A DNA stretch of 64,000 bases from Salvia splendens (lineage: Eukaryota; Streptophyta; Magnoliopsida; Lamiales; Lamiaceae), in contig NC_056033.1 of the NCBI RefSeq assembly GCF_004379255.2, positions 6,924,172 through 6,988,171 of the forward strand. Reading direction: 5' to 3'. The first letter of the stretch is position 1. Every line of letters begins with the position of its first letter. A model generated the notes under the pieces. The model worked only from the letters and a program-made list of their open reading frames with translations, was not told the origin of the DNA and ran no database searches. A program made the position numbers and the translations under genes. This document shows, piece by piece, positions 1 through 12,305 of this stretch.

Positions 1-823
1 GGTGTGAGAAGAGAGGAAATTTTCCATGGTTCTTGTCCAGGAATCAAAATTTGGATGGGTTGAATACAGTTAAAAAAAATATTTGTGCAATCGTGAGATC
101 ATTGTTCTGTTTAAAAAATAAGATTTTGAAATTAGATTTAACGACTACACCCTTAGCAACTAAATTTTAAAATAATCCTATAACATAATTTTAAAAAATA
201 CAAATATCCGTTACCCTAAATTTCATTACTTGATCTCCTAAAATTGGATATTGTACGATTTCGATCACCTTTTTACTCTCTCTTTCCGAATCTGATACGA
301 TCGTCTTTTTTCTCTTTCTCTTCTCAAACCAGTCAGTCTTGTAACATGGAGGATATCCGTAATAATTTGCTTGATTAGTAAAGGGTAGATATAAAAAGTT
401 AATTAATTGTACATGCCGACTAATTTTGTCATAGGGGTTGGCCCAGATGACTTATCTTGTGACTATTCATCATGGACTTAATCTGATATTGAGTTAGAGA
501 TATAATATGACCCACCAAACATGATATTAACCTTACCTTGAGATTTAATATGGGCAACCGAATAGGCGCATAGAGTAGTATAGAAAACCACTGAATTGTG
601 CATGCGTTGTACAGTCACAGACGTATAATAGAAGTTTTGTACATTGAGATTTCATCCACACATGGATACTTGAACAGCATACATCCTAGTATTTGATGCA
701 AAAGGATGGCAACAACACAGCCATTCTCAAACTGCTTCTTTACTAAAAACAAAAAAAAGACATAAAATCACACTACTTAGTATTCATTGTAGTAAGTCCC
801 ATTTTTCACTAGTTGTGGCAACT
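1..823. other. intergenic AT-rich flank, includes probable ACC oxidase 3' UTR
   Basis: No gene is visible here. The stretch just below 824 lies downstream of the ACC oxidase stop codon and is probably its 3' UTR. The remainder is AT-rich sequence without long frames or recognisable element ends. Confidence 0.5.
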
Positions 824-2115
<1,292 letters not shown>

Positions 2116-2187
2116 TGATGACACAATACAACTTCTTTTTTGTTCTTGTATTTCAAACTGTTTAAGCAGTAGACTTAACTGTGAAGG

Positions 2188-2200
2188 CCTATTTATAGTA
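2188..2200 (-). promoter_or_regulatory. probable TATA box of ACC oxidase
   Basis: Read on the minus strand this is ACTATAAATAGGC, about 75 bp upstream of the start codon. The spacing suits a TATA box with a short 5' UTR. No experimental start site is available. Confidence 0.6.
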
Positions 2201-3216
2201 CGGAAACGGTTTTTCTGTTAATTTGGAATGTCAGCGGTTATGTTATTTAATCAATTTATGTCCAATAATTACGTTTTAATATTTAAATTGGAATTATGCA
2301 ATGGACGGTGACACTTTGTCAAAGTGTCGAAAATGTCAATGTAAATTGTTTGGTGAATCAGATGTTTGGTATTCCACAACATAAGCAATATCTGCCGACT
2401 CTACCTTTCATCTTCGTATCGTGCTTCAATCTCATATTTTATACCATCAACTTCGTGTACATGTCATTTTATGATATTTTTAAAAAGTCAACATAGTTTT
2501 GGTCAAACATACGAGAATTTTTTGTATACTCTATGTGAATCAATTTTGCTTACCATTGTGTCTCTTTAATAGTGTTATGGAATTTTAATTTTGTGTAATA
2601 CACTCTCTGTCTTATGTAAAATAATGTATTTTCTTTTTGCATTAGATTTGAGAGAGTGATATTTATCTTATAAGAAATGTATTACTTTAAATGAGATATT
2701 CCAAGAAGGAAATTGAAACACTTTAATTCGTAAAACTGAAGGAATGTGTGAGGGGGGGGGGGGGGGGGCGTAAGTTCCCACCAGACTACCACAAATATTT
2801 TCCAATAGTAGTTATTGTTTAAAATTGTTTGAAACTATTTGTAGCTCTTATTAATTGACACAAATGAAGATTAATAGTCAGAGCGTGGAGGATTAGGAGG
2901 AGTGAAAAAAGAAATAATTGCTGCAAAAGAGTGATGGCCATGGTTTACGTAAACACAATTTTTAAGTTTAAAATATAAATATATTATTGATATGAGTTGT
3001 ATAGTACTCCTATGTGATACTAGTATATTAATTTTATAAACATATTCACCACAAGTTAGTAGTTTAAATTAAGTATTTTCCTATATTTTTTTTACTACGT
3101 CCACCCTCAAGATACAATTTCAAAGCTGTGTCTTGTTAAGATATTTTCTAACTTATTACACACATCGTGACAAATTTCAAACATAATTTAGTGACAATCA
3201 GAGATCGACCTAAAAT
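2201..3216. other. intergenic, upstream of ACC oxidase; poly-G tract
   Basis: AT-rich upstream DNA. It contains an unusually pure run of about 17 G at 2752-2768, a likely slippage or assembly-sensitive site. Around 2590-2735 there are weak inverted ends reminiscent of a decayed Stowaway element, not enough to call. Confidence 0.5.
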
Positions 3217-3221
3217 TAACA

Positions 3222-3686
3222 TGTTACGGACTCAATTCCTACATCGGTTGTAAGAACAACTGGTATGTGGTATATAGACTAAATGGGTTCTCTCTCCTAA
3301 CGGGTTAGTCTTTTGGGCTTAGTTCTCTTGTTTGGTCGGTATCAATTGATGCTTTCATTGAGAGCCCAAACGGCTCGCGGAGTGGTGGCCGGGCAATGAA
3401 CTCGCCGTGACCAACGAGTACGTTTGGGGCTGACTCGGAGTGGTGGCAGGGAAAAGAATCCGCCGTGACCAACGTGGCCATAACCAACGAGAACTCGGAG
3501 TGGTGGCCTGGCATAAAACCGGCCGTGACCAACGAGGACGTTGGCCCTTAAAGGAGAGTCGAATGTTACGGACTCAATTTCCACATCGGTTGTGAGAACA
3601 ACTGGTGTGGGGTATATAGACTTAACAGACTCTCTTTCCTAATAGGTTAGTTTTTTGGATTGAGTTCTCCTGTTTAATCAGTATCA
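3222..3686 (+). mobile_element. TRIM (terminal-repeat retrotransposon in miniature), intact ends and TSD
   Basis: Two direct repeats of 123 bp each (3222-3344 and 3564-3686) begin TGTTACGGACTCAATT and end GTATCA. They flank only 219 bp of internal DNA. The 5-bp flanks are identical (TAACA at 3217-3221 and 3687-3691), the target duplication expected from integrase. Just inside the left LTR is a primer-binding-like stretch with GCTTTCATTGAGAGC. A purine-rich AAAGGAGAG precedes the right LTR. The LTRs differ at many positions, so the insertion is not recent. There is no coding capacity, so movement would have needed a helper element. Confidence 0.9.
3375..3541 (+). repeat. three tandem units inside the TRIM
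   Basis: The internal region of the TRIM is made of three imperfect units of about 55-60 bp. Each contains CGGAGTGGTGGC and later GCCGTGACCAACG. The short open frames on the minus strand only reflect this repeat and are not genes. Confidence 0.75.
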
Positions 3687-3691
3687 TAACA

Positions 3692-5233
3692 TTAGGACAA
3701 TTTTTTGAGGATGAACAAGTTTTATTTCTCAGTTTGATTTTAATTGGTGGCTTATATAATTGATTTTCTGCATAGGTAATAACGTTTTATTACCTGCAAC
3801 TTCTGCCGACTAATTCTTCCATCTTTAATTGGCTTGACTTCTTATAACAAATTAAATGCTCAACTTTTTTATGATATAATGTATATTAAAAACAATGAAT
3901 CAACTTATTTGTAGCCGTAGTCTACGGATTAAGAAAGAGGCTTTACCATATTTAATTTTCGAGGGCAAACATTATTTAATCAATCAACAGCGTAAATTTG
4001 CCAACTCCTTATTCATTTTTGATTTATAGATAATCACAATTAAGGTAAATATAATCATATTCGTGTGCCACATGCATGTTGACAGATAAAACTACATTTG
4101 AAAAGTTCTAATGTGATGGAAGCTTAAATATACAAAGCCTGGGCACCTCATACAATAATGTCTAAGCTCCTTGCCGCTAGTACAAAAGCTCTGGACATGT
4201 CTTAGTGAAATTCGAGCTTGTGATATTTGTTGATGAGATATTTATTCAATTACTCGTTCAAAAGGGACAAATTACCAACTCCTTATTCCACATGGTTATA
4301 AAATGATGTATTTCAATAAAATGCCATGTTAACAATGAACAAGTCTCGTGGTATATATATATATATTATGATTAATGCAATGATATTCCTATTAGAGTGA
4401 AAGTTGTATCATATGTGGGTATTTTCTATAACATGGCCATGGACATTCATGTGGGGTCAAAGTTAGGAGGTTGAAGTTTGCCAATGATTTTTAAGTCATT
4501 TTGCTATATTTGTTTAGTTTTCTATAGATAATATTATATAAAAGTGATACATATTTTATGGAAGAATTTTACTAAATTATTTTTACATTTCTTAAAATCT
4601 AAGTTGAACTAAAAATATTTTATCTTGTGTATATATAGAGAAAGTGTATATGAGATGATTAATGTTTTAACTTGTGTATAGAGAGTACATATGAAATTAT
4701 TTTCGTAAGCTAGTGTTCATGATAGATATTTTTAGAATGTACAAATATGTTTTGCATAATGTATATCAAATTAATTCTAACAAAAATTGTTCCACAGAAT
4801 GTAGTATGTGAATATATGAGTTATTTGCTTTCATCTCTCAGGCACAAGTGTGAGACCTTAGAAGATGGATTTCTGGCAGTCAGTGGGTTAAGGCCTCCCT
4901 CTTAACGGGCTACTGCGTAACTTGATTAAACCCCCTCACATAATGTCAGGTCGGAGTGTGGAGGCCGCCAAGGTGACGGAATCGCCTTTGGTGCAATGAA
5001 TAGATGAGTTATACTCCATATGGCAAACATGATTGCACGATGATTTATTTCATTGACCATACATTTTGTGACATCATGCATGATACCCCATAAATAGTCC
5101 TGTTACACGCAAAGGTACAACTATATTATATACACGCAATTTTCATACAGTGGACTTTATTTGTTTATACTCTATATTTAAAATATCTGTCACTGTATGC
5201 TATCAATTTTATCCGATCATCCATACAATTATA
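3692..5233. other. intergenic; GC-richer island of unknown origin at about 4840-4985
   Basis: AT-rich DNA without genes. Between about 4840 and 4985 the base composition changes to GC-richer sequence (GTGTGAGACCTTAGAAG to AAGGTGACGGAATCGCC) that reads open in no useful frame and shows no tRNA promoter boxes. It is probably a fragment of a repeat I cannot name. Confidence 0.4.
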
Positions 5234-5490
5234 TACTCCCTCCGTCCTATAATAGTTGTCACTTTTTTTTCATTTCAATCCATCCCACAATAATTATCAC
5301 ACTTCATTTTTATCATAAATGGTAAATATGTCTCTCATTCCACTAACTCACTTTATTCACATTTTATCATAAAACCAATATAAAAAAGTGGGTCTCATAT
5401 TCCACTAACTTTTCCTACCAATTTTTCTATATATTTCTTAAAACTCGTGCCTACAATAAGAGTGACAATTATTATGAGACCGGGGGAGTA
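5234..5490. mobile_element. Stowaway-type MITE (Tc1/mariner)
   Basis: Starts TACTCCCTCCGTCCTATAAT and ends with the complementary ACCGGGGGAGTA, bounded by TA. The size (257 bp), termini and TA target are those of plant Stowaway MITEs. No coding sequence. Confidence 0.85.
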
Positions 5491-6418
5491 TTTATTAATT
5501 GAAAATTGTTCAATATAGAGGAGAATGCAACTTCATTTTCCTGGTATAATTAGTGGAATATTTTTGAATTAACTTTTTGGATTTTCTTTGTTGTCGATTG
5601 ACGCAGCATATGACACATTTATATTCTAAAAAAAGACCGATCGATGCATGATTATAATTAATTTAGTGTTGTTTTCCTTCGTAAATTTTATGTTTCATGC
5701 TATTTATGATTATCGTTTGCATGCGTGAATTGCGATACCTTTTGTTTCTATTCCGTTACTACTTTCGTCGGTAGTAATTTTGGAGATAGAATGTTTGCTT
5801 TTATTTTTCGTGTATTTGATTGTTTTTGTGTCCATTTCTATTCTAAAATGTGTTTATATCGCTAATTTACCAATATTTTTTTCACTTTGAGCATTTCTAT
5901 TAAATAAAGAAACTCTAAAAACCCTCTAAAAGACAAGTACTCCTTTTATATTTTCTTTAACATAAAAAAATCTTTGAAAACCTTCTCAAAGATAAGTACT
6001 GTTTTACATTCAAAGGTATGTTATATATGAATTGTTAATATCTCACCTTATTTCATTTTCTTAAAAAAAATTATAGTAGCCCAGTCATGCAGAAAGTGGT
6101 GACACAGGTTCATATTTGATAACATGATTCCCCTATCGACTTGACATCTGATCAAGGAGCAATCGGCGGGAGAAGGATGGGTTTCGAGAATGAAAACTAT
6201 AGTTGTCACGTGACAAGGAAATAGGATTTTAGGAGAAATATCAATAAGATATTGTATTTCTTAATTGAACATGAGATACATGTTTCTTATTTATATATTT
6301 TAATGTATTACCTTCAAACTAAATAATTGCTCTAATACATATATTTCAAAAAAATAAGTACTACTTTAGGAGATTTGGATATAAAACTGTGTTATTATGT
6401 TAGTATACGAGTACTAGT
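5491..6418. other. intergenic; contains one copy of a dispersed repeat
   Basis: AT-rich without genes. The part at about 5820-6090 resembles 9640-9905 in order and wording (for example ACTCTAAAAACCCTCTAAAA versus ACTCTTTAAAAAATCCTCTA, then ATAGTAGCCC in both), so it is one copy of a diverged direct repeat. Confidence 0.5.
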
Positions 6419-6421
6419 TTA

Positions 6422-7149
6422 GAGCATCCACAATGGTTATAGCCCAGCAATAGCCCAGCCACAAACTCCTCCAGCTACATCATCAATACTAAAAATCCTC
6501 CTGCCACATCAGAAATAGCCCAGTCATAGCCTAGCCATATCATAAATAGCACAGCCACATCAATAGCCACATCACTAATAACACAATATACGGAATTTAA
6601 TTTACGAGACATATACGAGAAACATTAATAATAGTATTTTAATTTTTAAAAAAAGTACAATAAATTAAAAAAAGTACAAAAATTTTTAAAAAGTACATTA
6701 ATAAAAAAATTACATTCATAATCGAAAAAGTACATTGCTTAAAAAAAATCACATGTCGGCTCCCTCGCCTCCGTCGTCGCCTTCGCCACCGCCACCGCCG
6801 CTGTTGTTCAGATCCATTTCTCGGTGTTGATCTTGTACAGAAATTAAGATAGAGAGAGTACTCGTTAATACAAGTGGTGCGAATGAAAATGAAGTGCAAA
6901 TCGCGTATATATAGTGTTTCGAAAATTTAAAAAAAATCCGCTAGGCCATCGCTGGGCGATCCGGGCGCTGCAATGGAGCCGAGCGGATCGCCCAGCGCAT
7001 AGCCCAGCGGTTTTCGACCTCCTAGCGCTAGGCGAAATTGATTTTCAAAAAACCGCTCGGCGGTTTTCGGATTCTCCAATGGTTCGCCTAGCGACCGCCT
7101 AGTGTCGGCGCTCGGCTAGGCGGTGCGCTAGGCGTCATTGTGGATGCTC
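6422..7149. mobile_element. PIF/Harbinger-type non-autonomous element, TTA target duplication
   Basis: Terminal inverted repeats GAGCATCCACAATGG and CATTGTGGATGCTC enclose 728 bp. They are flanked by TTA on both sides (6419-6421, 7150-7152), the three-base target duplication of PIF/Harbinger elements. On the minus strand, 6817-6749 encodes a 22-aa MDLNNSGGGGGEG... remnant, probably the start of the Harbinger Myb-like companion protein. GC-rich blocks with GCCCAGC/GCTAGGCG words lie near both ends. Confidence 0.85.
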
Positions 7150-7152
7150 TTA

Positions 7153-7941
7153 TAGAAATGTTTAAAAAGATATTTAATTTTTTAAAAATAAAGAGTGCAT
7201 AAAATCTCGCATCATCCTGCATAAAATCTCCATCAATCCCAAGTCACATGTCACTTTTTTTGGTTTGACAGATATCCCTTTTTTGAGAAAAATTCTCTCT
7301 GACATTGATATATACAAATAAATGTTTACATTTTAGAGTTTATCTATATTTCAATTAACTTTTAAAGTTTTAATACAATTTCCTTTTTCTGCTATGATTA
7401 GTGAAAAATGATAAATTATGACGAATCAACCCTGCGTTGGTTAATACTCTACCAATCTTAGACAAATTAATGGATAAGAGATTGAAATGTGCACATTTAA
7501 ATAGTATGGATTGAGTTTGATTAGATCTTGATTGGTAATTTGGTGAACCGTATAAGGAAAATATTGTCGAAATGTTTGGGCCTATAATCTATAAGCCCTA
7601 AAACAGGCCCAGAAAATGTGCCTTTTGATTTATTTCGGCCCAATTTCTTACATTGGCTAAGATATTAGTGAGGTTCAAAATTGAGAGGTTTCAGGGCATA
7701 CAGCCATCCACAACCATGAAATGGCCGCACGCAATTGGGCTTGGGCTGGGGGTGGATATTGTTGTGTGTGTGTTGTGGGGGGGGGGCAACAGGCCGGGTG
7801 GGGGGTAACTCCCACAATTTTTTCACCCTTTTTATGTTAATTTTTATTTTTTTTATTTTTATTTTTTTTAATCAAAAACTCTCATTGTGGGCGGGAGGTT
7901 TAGGCGAACCTCCAACCCGTTAATAAGATCAAAAAGTAATG
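7153..7941. other. intergenic, low-complexity tracts
   Basis: No gene seen. A G-rich stretch (about 7745-7810) and T-rich stretches (7825-7870) dominate the right part, next to the LINE relic. Confidence 0.5.
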
Positions 7942-8570
7942 TTAAAAAAACATGATCTTAGCCCAAAAGTGACTAAGATCTAAACAAGAACATGAGGATG
8001 CAAAGTAGATGTCCCACAAGTCGAGATCCTCTGTACTATCAAGTGGAAAAGGGATGACTAGATACATAAGAGGAAGAAACGAAAAATTATCAAAACCAAC
8101 CACGAAAGAGGTTAGATCAACCCACAGCTGGTCCATCCTTACCAACGCCTTCAGATACCGAGGCGCAGAGATTGGATCATAGTAAGTAAGGGCTGGGGTC
8201 TGAACCCCCTACCTGCAAGAAAGTCGGCAGTCCGGTTCTCTTCTCTATAGATGTGTGAGAACCGAACATGCCGCTGAGAATTCATACTCCGGATCAAAGC
8301 CATGTGATGTCTAAGATCCGCAGTGCCAAGCTGTCCAAATGACAACAAGGTAACCAGAGCTACTGAGTCAAGCTCAATCCAAATGTGTGTTTAAAGCTCC
8401 ATAGCCATCTCGAAACCCCGAATCAGAGCCAACAGCTCCGCCTCAAAGCTCGATGATGCAGCTATCGGAGCACAGAAGGCACGCAGAAGTCCTCCATCAG
8501 AGCCTCGAACCAATCCTCCCTCCCCCGCCTCCAATGTCGATGTAGAGAAGGCACCGTCAGTAAATTTTTA
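7942..8570 (-). pseudogene. LINE (non-LTR retrotransposon) ORF2 3' end: RNase H domain, broken
   Basis: Minus-strand translation gives an RVT_3-type RNase H domain at the end of plant LINE ORF2. It has a TDGAFS first catalytic aspartate (about 8556), AELLAL with the glutamate, IELDS with the second aspartate and the C-terminal HIYREENRTADFLAG. The frame is broken by a TAA codon at 8391-8393 between AMEL and THIWIEL. A frameshift near 8165 moves the ending (PRYLKALVRMDQLW) to another phase. Reverse transcriptase is absent, so this is a 5'-truncated dead copy, as is usual for LINE insertions. Confidence 0.8.
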
Positions 8571-9005
8571 TTTTGAATACGTGTGAGTGCTAGATGTTGA
8601 ATATTATTCTTCTTATTAATTTTATTTCGAAGTGTTGGTGGATATGAATATCATGAAGGTTTAAATTTTGTTATCGAGTCATGTTGTGTAAGAAATAGAT
8701 GAGTCCGATGGGTATCGTTGTTGGAAAAATAGACGTGTTAATAAGTAGTAAGTACTTGGAATAATACAAAAGTACTAAAAACAAGAGTGAACTATGTAGG
8801 AATTAATTTTTTTTTCTCTTTACTCATTAAATTATTCAAGTATTCTATACATTCAACCATAGTTGAATCGTTTTTCTATTTTGAGATTATAATTGAGTAA
8901 TTTTCTTATATAATAATGATTAGCTCATTTTCTCTTTTCTACTTCATTCTCTCTCTTATTTTATTTTCTCTATTTTATTCACTTTATTTCTATATTTCTA
9001 TCTAT
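8571..9005. other. intergenic, nothing recognised
   Basis: AT-rich sequence with pyrimidine-rich runs (8930-9010). No frame, repeat or element end that I can support. Confidence 0.5.
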
Positions 9006-9014
9006 TTTACTTTA

Positions 9015-9397
9015 GAGTGATGCTAAATGGCCATAATGTGGCCGGTCATAAAGAGTTAATTTAGTCCATTTACATGTATAAAAAAATTAGAATTACCAAT
9101 ATAAACTTATATGTGTGTGAATGGACTTGTGAGTTGATACTTATCTTTGAATTCCATTACGTAAAACACATTATTATCACGAATTACTGTATACGTTGAG
9201 CAACATCAAGAAATGACAGTAGTATTAAGTTGAGCAAAAACTACGACAGAGCAACACTAACATGTTGAGCAACATATAATGAAGATGATATAAAAGTAAA
9301 ATCAACAAGTATTAAACCAAAAATTTGAAAAAAAATAATTTTTTTTATTATTTAATTAATTTATAGCTGGCCATAATGTGGTCGCATAGCATTATTC
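9015..9397. mobile_element. Mutator-like MITE with perfect 9-bp target duplication
   Basis: The ends GAGTGATGCTAAATGGCC and (complement) GAATAATGCTATGCGACC form a roughly 28-bp imperfect inverted repeat. The immediate flanks are TTTACTTTA at both 9006-9014 and 9398-9406. A perfect 9-bp duplication is diagnostic of Mutator-superfamily insertion. The 383-bp interior has no coding potential. Confidence 0.85.
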
Positions 9398-9407
9398 TTT
9401 ACTTTAT

Positions 9408-9498
9408 TATCTCTCCGTTTAACACAAAAAATATATTTTTTTTCGTAATCTTTATGCTGAGATGAAACATATCAACTATAGCGGAATGGATGAAGTAT
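9408..9498. mobile_element. possible decayed Stowaway-like relic
   Basis: Weak ends only: TATCTCTCCGTTTAAC on the left and GCGGAATGGATGAAGTA on the right resemble Stowaway termini. It is short (about 90 bp) and poorly conserved. Confidence 0.3.
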
Positions 9499-10348
9499 TT
9501 TTTTTGTACTTTACTAAGTTCAATAACTTTATCTAAAATTTCGTGACATTTAAGAGGTGACTATCTTGGATGTGAGGGAACGGGTATACTAACTATATTG
9601 GCGCAACTTACGACATATGCTATTTGTGGTTATTATACTTATCCGTGAATGTTTTTTTTTTTTTCATATTTCGTTGTTCTTCTTTTTTCCCACTATTATG
9701 AATTGTCTCAATATCGCTACTTTTGCCAATTTTTTGCTTTGAACATTTCTTTCTTTTATAAAAAAAACTCTTTAAAAAATCCTCTAAAAAACAAGAGTAC
9801 TTCTTTATATTCATAAAAAAGATTTGAATTGTCAATATTTTACCTAATTTCAAATGCTAACTTATCTCCATCACTTTCTAAAAAAAGCATAGTAGCCCCA
9901 TAGTGCAATTTATTTAATATCACGCCTAAATATATTGTTTTTAAAACATAAAAATAACAAATAATAAATAAAATAAAATAAAATAAAATAAAAATAAAAT
10001 CGTGAATCACTCACGTGTAATTCTAGTGTTCTTATCGGAAAAATCTAGTACTATTCAATTTAAAAAGACAAGAATCTTACACCATTATTACAGCGAAAAA
10101 TCAAAATTTATTGAAAAAGTGTTGATTAAATGCATCCCACTACTGAAGGTCAAGCAGCAGCCGCTCTGCCGCTGCGGCGCCCACCACCATCCCATCTAAA
10201 GGCTTTTTCAATTTCTTATAAGTTCATATATAAAAAAAGTAAATTAAACGGAAATTGTATGAAGTTTAATGGAGTTGTAAAATTTTGCCTGTCTCATGTT
10301 TTTAAAAGTCTGTTAAAAATCAGTATAAAGTTTGAATTTATTTGTAAT

Positions 10349-10396
<48 letters not shown>

Positions 10397-10450
10397 AATG
10401 AAATTGTAACTGATGTAACATATATACGTCAGTAAGCTAAACGAGTTCTA
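9499..10450. other. intergenic; second copy of dispersed repeat, A-rich and TA microsatellites
   Basis: Holds the second copy (about 9640-9905) of the diverged direct repeat also seen at 5820-6090. An (AAAAT)n tract lies at about 9961-9999 and a long (TA)n tract at about 10350-10394. No gene. Confidence 0.6.
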
Positions 10451-10453
10451 TTA

Positions 10454-11248
10454 GGATGTCCACAATGGGGGAGCCGCGGCCCGCGGCTCGGCGCGCGGCC
10501 CCCCATTGCAAAGGCCGAGAGCCGGGGCGGAGAGGCGAGAAGCGTGGCTGAGCCACGGCCACGGCCTTCACGCGGCTGAGCCGTGTGAGCCGCTGCCCTC
10601 CCATTGCAAGCGCCGCGAATCGCGGCTGGGCCGCGGAATATAAATTTTTTTTTTCGAATTTTTTTTATAAATATACACTCTCATTTCCATTTTTTCACTT
10701 CATTTTACAGGATAACTTGTCCTTGTACGAGAAGTCGACGGACCCTATCACCAAGATGATGTACTACGACCTCATTCTTAGGTTGAGGTCGAAGTTGGGC
10801 TTCTCCGATGGGTCGGCGACGGGCGAAGCAAGCGGCAGTGGGGCCGGTGTCGGCGGCGGTGGAGGAGGTGAAGAAGATGTGCCGGATTCCGATGACGCCA
10901 CCGAGTAGGAAGCGGTGGCGTTTTTTTCTTTTTATTATTATGTTGTGTTTTTAAAATATTTTCGTTGTAGAATTTTCCCCTATTAATAGTACGACGCTAC
11001 TTCTCTCTTTATTAAATTATTTTTATTATCCAAATTATTAATCTACTAAAATTTAATAACATTAAATTAAATTAAAAAATAACATTAAAAAAAAGCAAAA
11101 AAAATTAACATTTTAGAGGGCCACATTTGGTGGCCCTTTGAATTTGCATTGACTTTTTTACATTTGCCATTACAAAGGCCACATGGGAGCCACAATCGGT
11201 GGCCGGGCCACAAATGGTGGCCTTTGAAGGCCACCATTGTGGACACTC
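10454..11248 (+). mobile_element. PIF/Harbinger-type element with Myb-like ORF remnant, TTA target duplication
   Basis: Ends GGATGTCCACAATGG and CCATTGTGGACACTC are inverted repeats of the same family as 6422-7149, with TTA on both flanks (10451-10453, 11249-11251). After an acceptor-like TTTTACAG, 10711-10908 encodes 65 aa (DNLSLYEKSTDPITKMMYY... then glycine- and acid-rich tail). This resembles the C-terminal part of the Harbinger-associated Myb/NAM-like protein. The transposase is absent. A GC-rich subterminal block (10465-10630) contrasts with the surroundings. Confidence 0.85.
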
Positions 11249-11251
11249 TTA

Positions 11252-11713
11252 TAAATGAATATATCACCATTAAGTTGAAAGTCACCGTAATATATTTCAT
11301 TCAGATATTTTTGGAATTATACATTTGGCAGATTATTTTGAAATTTGCCATGCATTGAATTATAATTTTAGAAAATATTTTAATAATATATCTTTTAATT
11401 AAAAGGGACACCTTTGGCCTTTATGATTATATCAATTCCATTCTCCTTATCGAGGCCGTTTAATTAAGAGTATTTTTTTACAAATATGATGTCGGCGAAA
11501 AATATGTTGATGTCATATGATGTGTGGGGATGATCTATAAAACCTTATTTTAAGCCTTTTTCTCTTATAAATAATCTTTAATAAAATAATATAATACAAT
11601 ACTATATGAGATATGGAACAAGTTGACTTTAAAAAATGACCCATGCCTATTTTTGGTATAAGTATGATACTATAGAGTGGAGCACTAACTTTAATATGTA
11701 CTTTTCTAATTAT
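11252..11713. other. intergenic, nothing recognised
   Basis: AT-rich. No frame or element end that I can support. Confidence 0.5.
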
Positions 11714-11936
11714 TACTCCATCTGTCCCATGTTACTTGTACTGTTACTTTTCAGCTCATCACAAACTACTTACACTATTTATAGTTTAAGTTAGAATTAA
11801 TACATTTAATTAATATGTTAGTTTAAGTTATGAGCTCCTTTATTAAGTGATGTCTCATTACACTTAAAATTCTAATTTAATTACACAAAAAAAATCAATT
11901 CCAAATTTACGGCCTAAAATAAAAAGTGCGAGTAAC

Positions 11937-12277
11937 TGATACGAGCCTTCATCTAGTTAGATATATTAGGGATTTGAATATCTTTCCATATATTTGAATA
12001 TCTTTCCATATATTATTTTCTTGCTTGGTAAGTTAGGTTTTTAGTAGTATAAATAGAGCCCTTATGTAATTGATCGATCATCTATGAAATAATATACTTT
12101 GGCTCAATAGCTTTTGCATCAAGAAACAACCCCCAAGCTGTCGACGGGAACTCTCGCGATCAGCTGCAAACTTTTTTGACGTCCAAGTCACGACCCGCGT
12201 TGGGCGCTCGACATTAGACGTCATCCCGTTTCTTGATTTCGCTTGGAAATCAACGTTGAGGAGGAAGATCCTTAACA
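11937..12277 (+). repeat. left LTR of the gene-carrying element
   Basis: 341 bp beginning TGATACGAGCC and ending GATCCTTAACA. It contains a TATA-like GTATAAATAG (about 12047). It has TTGAATATCTTTCCATATAT twice in tandem (about 11974-12013), which explains its 20 extra bases relative to the right LTR. It is followed by a primer-binding-like stretch with CTTTCATTGTGAGC. Confidence 0.9.
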
Positions 12278-12305
12278 ATTGGTGTCTTTCATTGTGAGCT
12301 CAACC

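Noticed and set aside
2752..2768. Poly-G run as a functional G-quadruplex element
   Set aside because: A single uninterrupted G tract in intergenic DNA is more easily explained by slippage or assembly. Nothing nearby suggests a role.
3305..3584. 75- and 80-aa minus-strand proteins
   Set aside because: They lie entirely inside the TRIM and mirror its internal repeats.
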